The notes beneath the pieces are model-generated. The model was not told the origin of the DNA. It was given only the letters and a program-made list of their open reading frames with translations, and did not search any database. Shown here piece after piece: positions 6,603 to 15,235 of a stretch of DNA of 29,186 nucleotides. The DNA comes from BS750m-G62 sp964577175 (GTDB taxonomy: Bacteria > Planctomycetota > Phycisphaerae > FEN-1346): positions 1 to 29,186 of the forward strand of contig CAZNYC010000044.1 in NCBI GenBank assembly GCA_964577175.1. The letters run 5' to 3'. The stretch's first letter is position 1. The number at the start of each line of letters is the position of its first letter. A program made the translations under genes and the position numbers.

Positions 6603-7436
6603 TCATCCCACCTCGACCACCCCCAGCCGCGCGCCTCCCGGCGCGAGGCCCTCCTCGACGGCCATCCGGTAGAACGCCACCAGGCCCTTCTGCTCCCGCC
6701 GGCCGAACGCGTACCGGACCATCTCCGCAAGATACGTCCGCAGCGCCTCGGCCGAGAGGCCCAAGTCCGGTGCCGCCGCGTCGCCGATGGCGTCGCGGGC
6801 GGCGAGCCCGGCGTCCCGCGCCTCCGTCAGGACGGCGACCAGCCGCGCCAGGTCCGCATCCGTCCGGGCCGTCCAGAACGCGTACACGAACGGCAGGCGG
6901 ACGAGGTGCTCCCACGCCTCGCCCAGGTCCATGACCCATTCGGCGGCCTGGGGGGCGGCCGCCAGGGCCCGGTCGCCGATCATCACCTCGGCGTCCGGCG
7001 GCCGGGCGTCCGGGCCGCCCTCCTCCGGCATGGCGAAGTGCGGCGACAGGTTCATCGCCCGTGACACGACGAGGCGCGCGAGGACGTTGGACGTGCGGCT
7101 CTCGGCGTCCAGCCGCACCCGCCGGACCCGCTGCGGCGCGGCGTACCCGAACAGGCGGACCGACCCGACGGGCCCGCGCGACCCGATGGCCGCCACCGGC
7201 AGCGCCACGACCCCGGCCGCCGCCCCGCCGCGGGCCCGTTCGCCGCCCTCGGCCGCCAGCCGGAAGTACTCGATGGAGGGGAGGAGGGCGGCGTCGGTCT
7301 CCCCCCGCCGCAGCCGGCTGGCCAGGGCACTCGGCGGCCCCTCCGACAGCCGCACGTCCCCCCGCCCCGCCAGGCCGTGGACGAGCGGCCGGGCGTTCAG
7401 GTACGGCACCGTGGTGATGCGGAGGGGGTCGGGCAT
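6603..7436 (-). CDS. mqnA: Chorismate dehydratase (futalosine pathway)
   Basis: 277 residues, normal for MqnA, which removes water from chorismate to give 3-enolpyruvylbenzoate, the first step of futalosine-dependent menaquinone synthesis. The protein has a periplasmic-binding-protein-like fold. Seen: N-terminal ITTVPYLNARPLVHGL, LRRGETDAALLPSIEYFRL, the SRTSNVLARLV segment, PDAEVMIGDRALAA, MDLGEAWEHLVRLPFVYAFW, and C-terminal YLAEMVRYAFGRREQKGLVAFYRMAVEEGL; all are family hallmarks. GAGGAG lies six bases before the ATG. It shares strand and promoter type with mqnC, but the two are separated by the 3.9-6.5 kb restriction-modification-like module. mqnB, mqnD and mqnE are not in the window. Confidence 0.95.
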   Translation of the reverse strand: MPDPLRITTVPYLNARPLVHGLAGRGDVRLSEGPPSALASRLRRGETDAALLPSIEYFRLAAEGGERARGGAAAGVVALPVAAIGSRGPVGSVRLFGYAAPQRVRRVRLDAESRTSNVLARLVVSRAMNLSPHFAMPEEGGPDARPPDAEVMIGDRALAAAPQAAEWVMDLGEAWEHLVRLPFVYAFWTARTDADLARLVAVLTEARDAGLAARDAIGDAAAPDLGLSAEALRTYLAEMVRYAFGRREQKGLVAFYRMAVEEGLAPGGARLGVVEVG

Positions 7437-7462
7437 GGCGGCTCCTCGTCAGGGAATCGCCC

Positions 7463-7492
7463 AGTATAGACCAATCCCGCACCGCGCGACAA
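7463..7492 (-). promoter_or_regulatory. Predicted promoter of mqnA
   Basis: On the minus strand: -35 TTGTCG (7487-7492), 18-base spacer, -10 TATACT (7463-7468). The mqnA ATG follows 27 bases after the -10. Confidence 0.6.
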
Positions 7493-7528
7493 GGTTTGCG
7501 GCGGCCGCGCCGGGCGCCGGCGCGCCGC

Positions 7529-7623
7529 GTGCCACGGATGGCTTGCCAATCCGTGTTCTCCCGGCCGGGCAAGACCGGCCGGGCCACACAAAAAGCACGG
7601 TTTGACGAGCAAACCGTGGCACC
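7529..7623. repeat. Complete paired-hairpin element
   Basis: Hairpins 7529-7555 (loop CTTGC) and 7596-7623 (loop ACGAG) face each other as an inverted pair bounded by GTGCC and GGCACC. The 40-bp spacer holds a nested GGCCGG/CCGGCC hairpin and CACACAAAAAG. The element at 9398-9506 is its reverse complement with an additional spacer unit. Confidence 0.9.
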
Positions 7624-7640
7624 CCCGTTCGCACGGGCCG

Positions 7641-7669
7641 TTGACACCCGCCCCCGCCGACTCTACAGT
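7641..7669 (+). promoter_or_regulatory. Predicted promoter of the lipoprotein gene
   Basis: Consensus -35 TTGACA (7641-7646), exactly 17 bases, -10 TACAGT (7664-7669). The ATG of the lipoprotein gene is 48 bases downstream. Confidence 0.7.
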
Positions 7670-7717
7670 GACGGGCGCCGGCGGCGACGGGGCCGCCGGC
7701 CAGCGAGAGGGCCGTCC

Positions 7718-8335
7718 ATGACACCGCTTCGCCACGCCGCCGTCCTGCTCGCCGGGGCCGCTCTGGCCGTCGCGGGCGGCTGCGGCGACGCCACCCTCAG
7801 CCGCGACGAATCCGTCCGGGCCCTGATGGCCCAGAACCGGGAGTTGCAGGACCACCTCCTGGCGGCCGAGGACCGCATCGCCGACCTGACGGCCGCCGGC
7901 GCCGAAGCCGCCGAACGGCCGCCCGCGCCCGCCGACCCGTTCCGCGCCCTGGCCGTCCGCTTCGTCGACCCCACCGGCCCCGTGGACGAGGACGGCACGC
8001 CGGGGCCGGAGCGGCTGCACGTCGTCCTCCAGCCGCTCGACGCCGAGGGCGACGTCGTCAAACGGGCCGGCCGGCTGCGGCTGGAGGTCCTGCGGCCGGG
8101 GGCCGACGGCGGCGAACCCACGTCGTATCCTATCTGGACGTTCCCCCAGAACGACCTGGCCGAGACGTGGGTCGATATGCTCGGCGTCCGCGGGTACGTG
8201 CTGACGCTGCGGTGGCCCGGCGACCGTCCGGCCGCGGGCGAGGCCCTCCTGCTCCGCGCCGCCTTCACGACCCTGGCCGGCGAGACGCTGCGGGCCGAGC
8301 GCCGCCTGCCGCCGGCGCCGGAGGCATCGCGTTAG
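7718..8335 (+). CDS. Small predicted lipoprotein with a coiled-coil segment
   Basis: 205 residues. I do not recognise a named family. The N-terminus MTPLRHAAVLLAGAALAVAGGC is a lipoprotein-type signal: a basic residue, a hydrophobic stretch, then a small-residue box before Cys22. Next comes a heptad-like stretch (MAQNRELQDHLLAAEDRIADLTAAG) that probably forms a short coiled coil. The rest, from about residue 70, looks like a compact beta-rich domain (RLHVVLQPLDAEGDVVKRAGRLRLEVLRP, then YPIWTFPQNDLAETWVDMLGVRGYVLTLRWPG). Expected location is the cell-envelope, lipid-anchored. AGAGGG precedes the ATG, and a near-consensus promoter lies upstream. It stands alone, with repeats on both sides. Confidence 0.75.
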   Translation: MTPLRHAAVLLAGAALAVAGGCGDATLSRDESVRALMAQNRELQDHLLAAEDRIADLTAAGAEAAERPPAPADPFRALAVRFVDPTGPVDEDGTPGPERLHVVLQPLDAEGDVVKRAGRLRLEVLRPGADGGEPTSYPIWTFPQNDLAETWVDMLGVRGYVLTLRWPGDRPAAGEALLLRAAFTTLAGETLRAERRLPPAPEASR

Positions 8336-8340
8336 CGCGT

Positions 8341-8655
8341 AGGGTGGGTGCTTGCACCCACGCGTTCCCCGTGTTCCCGGCCATTGGCTCCGCTCATGGC
8401 CGGGCGTTTGCCGGGTGCCATGCTTTCGCGCGTTCGCGAACGCATGCGTCTCCGACGCCGCAAGCCCACGCTTTCGCAGCGCGTAGGGTGGGTGCTTGCA
8501 CCCACGCGTTCCCTTTCGCAGAAGCGCGNNNNNNNNNNNNNNNNNNNNNNNNNNNNNNNNNNNNNNNNNNNNNNNNNNNNNNNNNNNNNNNNNNNNNNNN
8601 NNNNNNNNNNNNNNNNNNNNNNNNNNNNAGGGTGGGTGCTTGCACCCACGCGTTC
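8341..8655. repeat. Three copies of a GGGTGGGTGC hairpin around an assembly gap
   Basis: Near-identical 27-base copies at 8341-8367, 8485-8511 and 8629-8655 contain GTGGGTGC, TT, GCACCCAC, a strong hairpin, followed by GCGTTCC. Another hairpin (CCCGGCCAT / ATGGCCGGG) lies at about 8373-8402. The last copy ends one base before the LOG gene's stop codon. No gene is seen between 8336 and 8656. Confidence 0.9.
8529..8628. other. Scaffold gap (100 N)
   Basis: Exactly 100 N, the usual placeholder for a gap of unknown length. It falls between two copies of the same hairpin repeat, so the assembly probably broke on repeats. True distance between flanks is unknown. Confidence 0.98.
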
Positions 8656-8656
8656 C

Positions 8657-9364
8657 CTACGGCATGACCTTGCCTTCGGGCGTGTCCCACTTGCCGACCT
8701 CGGCCCGGGTCTCGCGGTCGCGGGCCGCCAGATGCTCCACCACGTGGCGCACGGCCACGGCGGGGTCGTCGGTCAGCCGCACCAGGTCGAGGTCCTCGGG
8801 CAGGATGTGGTGGAATCCCTCCAGGACGGTCTCGCGGAGCCAGTCGAGTTGCCCCTGCCAGAAGTCCGACCCCACGAGCGCCACGGGCAGCCGGTGGATC
8901 TTGCCGGTCTGGATGAGGGTGATCGTGTCGAAGAACTCGTCCAGGGTGCCGTACCCGCCGGGGAGAAAGATAAACCCGCAGGCATATTTCGAGAACATGA
9001 CCTTGCGCACGAAGAAGTACCGGAAATCGATCGCCTTGGTGAGGAACGGGTTGGCCACCTGCTCGAACGGCAAAACGATGTTCAGGCCCACGCTTTCGCC
9101 GCCCGCCTCCTTGGCCCCCTTGTTGGCCGCCTCCATCAGGCCCGGCCCGGCGCCCGTGACGACGCTGAACCCGGCCTCGGCGACGAGGCGGCCGGTCTCC
9201 TCGGCCTTCCGGTAGTACGGGTGGTCCGGCCCCGCCCGCGACGAGCCGAACACGCTGATGCCGGGCGGCACGCGGGCCATCATCTCGAACCCGTCCACGA
9301 ACTCCGCCATGATGCGGAACACGCGCCACGGGTCCTCGGCCAGGAAGTCGGACGGGGCAGGCAT
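8657..9364 (-). CDS. LOG-family protein (TIGR00730-type nucleoside monophosphate phosphoribohydrolase)
   Basis: 235 residues. LOG proteins have a Rossmann-like fold and remove ribose 5-phosphate from nucleotides such as AMP or cytokinin monophosphates; many bacterial members have no proven role. Seen: ISVFGSSRAG (36-45), VVTGAGPGLMEAANKGA (68-84), the signature PGGYGTLDE (135-143), and FFVRKVMFSKYACGFIFLPGG before it. The ATG at 9362-9364 is chosen over one five codons upstream since AAAGGA precedes it by seven bases. It has a C-terminal tail of charged residues (RDRETRAEVGKWDTPEGK). Neighbours give no pathway hint. Confidence 0.9.
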   Translation of the reverse strand: MPAPSDFLAEDPWRVFRIMAEFVDGFEMMARVPPGISVFGSSRAGPDHPYYRKAEETGRLVAEAGFSVVTGAGPGLMEAANKGAKEAGGESVGLNIVLPFEQVANPFLTKAIDFRYFFVRKVMFSKYACGFIFLPGGYGTLDEFFDTITLIQTGKIHRLPVALVGSDFWQGQLDWLRETVLEGFHHILPEDLDLVRLTDDPAVAVRHVVEHLAARDRETRAEVGKWDTPEGKVMP

Positions 9365-9397
9365 GGAGAGTCCTTTCATCGTCGACCGCTTGCGCCG

Positions 9398-9506
9398 GGT
9401 GCCGCGGCTTGCTCGTCACACCGGGCTTCTTGTGTGGCCCGGCCGGTCTTGCCCGGCCGGTCTTGCCCGGCCGGGGAACACGGATTGGCGAGCAATCCGT
9501 GGCACC
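9398..9506. repeat. Paired-hairpin element, inverted and expanded copy
   Basis: The left hairpin (9398-9426, loop CTCGT) is degraded in its right arm; the right one (9479-9506) pairs perfectly (CACGGATTG / CAATCCGTG, loop GCGAG). The spacer is the reverse complement of that at 7556-7595, with the 14-base unit GGCCGGTCTTGCCC present twice instead of once. Confidence 0.9.
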
Positions 9507-9512
9507 GCGCGC

Positions 9513-10784
9513 CTACGGCTCTTCCTCGTCCGCCTCCGGCTCGGGCAGGCTGCGGAGCGACGCATCGATGCGCTTGGGCTCGGGCAGGTCGAGGTCGGCG
9601 GCGGCCTGCTCGGCCAGCCGCTGGGCCGACGGCCGGACCCGCGACTCGTACGACCCCACCGCGCTGTTGTATGACTCGGTCGCCTGGCGGAGCGCCTTGC
9701 CGGCCTTCGCGAAGTGCTCCAGGAACACGCGCACGCGGTCGTACAGTTCGCGGCCGGTCTGGCCGATGCGTTGGGCGTTCTCGGCCAGCGCCTCCTCCTG
9801 CCAGCCGCTGGCCACCGCCCGCAACAGGGCGATGAGCGTGGCCGGACTGGCCAGGATCACCTTGCTACGCAGCGCGTCCTCGAGCAACGCGCGGTCGGCC
9901 TCCAGGGCCGCGCTGAAGAACGACTCGCCCGGGATGAAAAGGACCACGAAATCGGGCGTATTCTCGAACTGCTGCCAGTACGCCTTCAGGCACAACTGCT
10001 GGACGTGGGAGCGCAGCGCCCGGGCGTGGCGATCGAGGGCCGCCTTGCGACTGCTTTCGTCGCCGGCCTCCATCGCCTCCATGTACGCATCCAGCGGCGC
10101 CTTGGCGTCGACGACGACGATCCGGTCGTTCGGCAGGTGGACGGTAACGTCCGGCCGGATGCGTCCCGCCTCGCCGGTCGCCGACACCTGTTCCTCGAAG
10201 TCACAGTGCGGGTTCATGCCGGCCGCCTCTATGACGTTCCGCAGAGCCATCTCCCCCCACCGCCCGCGCACCGTCGGCGACCGCAGCGCCGTGGAGAGTT
10301 GGTGGGCCTCTTTCTGGAGCGCCTGATGGGCCTGGGCGAGCGTGGCCAGGCGGGACGTGAGCCCGCCGTAGGCGTCGTTGCGGGCCTTCTCGATCTCCTC
10401 CAGCCGCTTCTGGTACGCGTCGAGCACCTGCCGGATCGGCTTCAGGTGCTCGCCGGCCTCGCCGAGGAACTGCTCGCGCCCCTCCTTCAGCGCCTTGGCC
10501 GACAGGGCGGCGAAGGCGTCCTTCAGTTGCGTCTCGGCGTCGGCGAGGAGCCGCCGCTTCTCCTCGAAACTCTTGCGTTCGGCCTCCAGGCGGGTCTCGG
10601 CCTGGACGCGGGCCTGGCGCGCCGCGCCGAGGTCGCCGCGGAGGTCCTCGGCTTCCTGCTCAAGGGTGTCGATGCGTCGGCGAAGTTCGCCCTCGACCGC
10701 CCCGCCGCCCTTCCGCTGCTTCAGGAGGAGCGCGAGCACCAGCCCCAGAAGCACCACCGCGATGCCCGGAAGAATGTATTCCAT
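9513..10784 (-). CDS. rmuC: RmuC family protein
   Basis: 423 residues. RmuC proteins limit rearrangement at inverted repeats and carry a nuclease-like (PD-(D/E)XK-type) core. Seen: N-terminal membrane segment YILPGIAVVLLGLVLALLL, a long coiled coil from about residue 30 to 190, then the RmuC core with SPTVRGRWGEMALRNVIEAAGM, DFEEQV, RPDVTVHLPNDRIVVVDAKAPLDAY, FVVLFIPGESFFSAALE and VILASPATLIALLRAVASGWQEE. The ATG at 10782-10784 is preferred although it has no ribosome site, since it lies eight bases after the predicted -10, as expected for a leaderless message; ATG 10791-10793 would overlap the -10. An inverted-repeat element ends 6 bp from its stop codon. Function in this organism is inferred from family. 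Confidence 0.92.
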   Translation of the reverse strand: MEYILPGIAVVLLGLVLALLLKQRKGGGAVEGELRRRIDTLEQEAEDLRGDLGAARQARVQAETRLEAERKSFEEKRRLLADAETQLKDAFAALSAKALKEGREQFLGEAGEHLKPIRQVLDAYQKRLEEIEKARNDAYGGLTSRLATLAQAHQALQKEAHQLSTALRSPTVRGRWGEMALRNVIEAAGMNPHCDFEEQVSATGEAGRIRPDVTVHLPNDRIVVVDAKAPLDAYMEAMEAGDESSRKAALDRHARALRSHVQQLCLKAYWQQFENTPDFVVLFIPGESFFSAALEADRALLEDALRSKVILASPATLIALLRAVASGWQEEALAENAQRIGQTGRELYDRVRVFLEHFAKAGKALRQATESYNSAVGSYESRVRPSAQRLAEQAAADLDLPEPKRIDASLRSLPEPEADEEEP

Positions 10785-10791
10785 GCCGGCC

Positions 10792-10820
10792 ATCGTACCG
10801 GCGGCGGGGAGGAAGGTCAA
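10792..10820 (-). promoter_or_regulatory. Predicted promoter of rmuC, possibly leaderless
   Basis: On the minus strand: -35 TTGACC (10815-10820), 17-base spacer, -10 TACGAT (10792-10797). The rmuC ATG at 10784 falls at the expected first transcribed base. Confidence 0.5.
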
Positions 10821-10913
10821 TAACGCCACGCGCCCCGAGCCACGGCGCGCGGCCCGCGATCGGGTCGGCGAACACAAGCGGCTTCGCGCGGGCGGCGGCC
10901 CCGGAACCTCCTG

Positions 10914-11037
10914 TGAGGCAGTCCAAGGTCCAGAGGCCAAGGCCCGGAGTCCGAAGCCACGAACGGCGGTCCTTTTGTCCGTCATCCTTTGTGGTTGCCG
11001 TTGACCCGCCTTCCCGCCGTTCTCTGCATTGAAAGCC
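10914..11037. repeat. Degenerate purine/pyrimidine repeats downstream of gyrB
   Basis: At 10919-10950 there are AGGTCCA/AGGCCAAGG-type units, and 11007-11037 is a reverse copy of the ACCGCAGAG...GAACGGCGG element (CCGCCGTTCTCTGC form). No gene or clear terminator is seen in 10785-11059. Confidence 0.6.
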
Positions 11038-11059
11038 GTTGCCGTTCACTCCGCATTCA

Positions 11060-13672
<2,613 letters not shown>

Positions 13673-13868
13673 CGGACTCCTTCTCCGTGTGGATCCCGTG
13701 GGACGGCGGTTCGGAACCGGATCGCCCGCGGCCGTGCCGCGCGCGGCCCGCGTCGTCCGCCGGTCCGGCCGGGTCGCCGATCAGGTCGCTCATCGCCGTT
13801 TTCGCCCGCCTGGAGCGGGTTTGCGGCCCCGTATGATACCGCGCCGCCCGGCGTTCCGAAAGAAGCAT

Positions 13869-13905
13869 TTCACCGCCGAGCACGCCGCGAACGCCGAGAA
13901 CGGCC
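13869..13905 (+). repeat. ACCGCxGAG repeat, divergent copy
   Basis: TTTCACCGCCGAG followed by GAACGCCGAGAACGGC-like sequence is a diverged copy of the element seen at 15124, 18686 and 20128. It lies in the 522-bp gene-free stretch 13673-14194, which otherwise holds GC-rich sequence upstream of gyrB, the palindrome at 14028 and the promoter at 14071. Confidence 0.65.
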
Positions 13906-14027
13906 ACGGCATGCCTCACGCAGAGGTGACAAGCCGCAAAGCGGCGCGAAGGTAGGTCAACGGCAACGCCCAAGGACCGGGAACAGAGGGAATGGAGCGT
14001 CGGTTCTTCGCAGGAGGGGTCCATGGA

Positions 14028-14077
14028 TTGTCACCTTCGGCCCGTCCCGGCGCGCCGGGACGAGCCCAGGGTGACAA
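14028..14077. repeat. 50-bp palindromic element
   Basis: Outer arms TTGTCACC and GGTGACAA flank a central perfect 20-bp palindrome at 14043-14062 made of CGTCCCGGCG and its complement. The two inner flanks (TTCGGC and GAGCCCA) do not pair. The right arm contributes GTGACA, the predicted -35 of the next gene. Confidence 0.85.
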
Positions 14078-14099
14078 CCCGTGCCCTTGCCGGTATAAT
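14071..14099 (+). promoter_or_regulatory. Predicted promoter of the TIM-barrel isomerase gene
   Basis: -35 GTGACA (14071-14076), 17-base spacer, consensus -10 TATAAT (14094-14099). The leader to the ATG is about 90 bases and holds repeated GTTGGACCTTG/GGACTTT units (14118-14177). Confidence 0.65.
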
Positions 14100-14194
14100 G
14101 CGGCCGGGACCTGGAACCGTGGACTCAGGACGTTGGACCTTGGACTTTCGACGTTGGACCTTGAACCTTGGACTTTCAGCCAAAGGAGCCTGCC

Positions 14195-15115
14195 ATGCAA
14201 CTCGGCGTCGCCAGTGCCATCCTGCCGGACCTGGAATTGGAGGACCTGCTCGCCTTTGCGGCCGAGTGCGACCTGGAATGCGTCGAGGTCATGTGCTGGC
14301 CGAAGGGCAAGGCCGAGCGCCGGTACGCCGGCGTCACGCACATCGACGTGGACGGGTTCGGCGAGTCGGAGGCCGAGGCCGTGCGCGGGCAGTGCGAGGC
14401 GGCGGGGGTGGCGATCAGCGCGCTGGGCTACTACCCGAACCCGCTCTCGCCGGACGAGGACGAGGCGCGGGTGGCGGTGGAGCACCTGATGAAGGTGATC
14501 GACGCGGCCGCGGTGCTGGGCCTTTCGGGGGTGAACACGTTCATCGGCCGCGACCCGTCGAAATCCGTGGATGACAATTGGCCGCGCCTGATGGAGGTGT
14601 GGCCGCCGCTCGTGGCGCGGGCGGGGGAGAAGGGCATCCGCATCGGCATCGAGAACTGCCCCATGCTGTTCACGGCCGACGAGTGGCCGGGCGGGAAGAA
14701 CCTCGCGCATTCGCCCGCGGTGTGGCGTCGGCTGTTCGAGGCGATTCCGGCCCCGCACTTCGGCCTGAACTACGACCCGTCGCACCTGGTGTGGCAGATG
14801 ATGGACCATGCCGCCCCGCTGCGCGAGTTCGCCGACCGGTTGGCTCATCTGCATGCGAAGGACGTGCGGGTGGACGTCCATCGCCTCGACGACGCGGGCA
14901 TCCTGGCCACGCCGCTCGAGTTCCATACGCCGAAGGTGCCGGGCCTCGGCGACATCGACTGGGGGCACTTCGTCTCGGTCCTGACGGACGTGGGGTACAC
15001 GGGGCCGGTGTGCATCGAGATCGAGGACCGGGCGTACGAGGGATCGCTCGCGGACCGGCAGGCGGCGGTGCGGCAGGCGGCGAGGTTCCTGCGCCAGTTC
15101 ATCCCGCGGCGGTAA
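14195..15115 (+). CDS. Sugar phosphate isomerase/epimerase-like TIM-barrel protein
   Basis: 306 residues, one xylose-isomerase-like TIM barrel (AP_endonuc_2 family). Such proteins are metal-dependent isomerases or epimerases, often of inositol or sugar catabolism. Seen: an N-terminal strand MQLGVASAILPDLELEDLLAFAAECDLECVEVM; IGIENCP with the Glu ligand; FGLNYDPSHLVW with Asp and His ligands; LAHLHAKDV with a further His; and CIEIEDRAYEG near the end with the last Glu. These four sites fit the usual metal centre. AAAGGAG lies six bases before the ATG. It has its own promoter and no operon partner, so the substrate cannot be assigned. Confidence 0.9.
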   Translation: MQLGVASAILPDLELEDLLAFAAECDLECVEVMCWPKGKAERRYAGVTHIDVDGFGESEAEAVRGQCEAAGVAISALGYYPNPLSPDEDEARVAVEHLMKVIDAAAVLGLSGVNTFIGRDPSKSVDDNWPRLMEVWPPLVARAGEKGIRIGIENCPMLFTADEWPGGKNLAHSPAVWRRLFEAIPAPHFGLNYDPSHLVWQMMDHAAPLREFADRLAHLHAKDVRVDVHRLDDAGILATPLEFHTPKVPGLGDIDWGHFVSVLTDVGYTGPVCIEIEDRAYEGSLADRQAAVRQAARFLRQFIPRR

Positions 15116-15123
15116 CGGCAACG

Positions 15124-15225
15124 GCTTTCACCGCAGAGCGCGCGGCGCACGCAGAGAACGGCGTGAAGGTTGGTATACGCCAATGACAAATGGCCAAGGA
15201 CCAGTGACCAAGGACCAAGGACGCG
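15124..15225. repeat. ACCGCAGAG element and CCAAGGAC tandem units
   Basis: 15124-15168 matches the ACCGCAGAG...GCAGAGAACGGCG element. 15189-15222 holds three CCAAGGAC/CCAGTGACC-type units in tandem. These fill the gap between the convergent isomerase and greA genes. Confidence 0.7.
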
Positions 15226-15235
15226 GCTTGCCGCG

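Noticed and set aside
8348..9835. Long open frames crossing the N run
   Set aside because: They are open only because N codons cannot be read as stops, and they overlap the LOG gene on the other strand.
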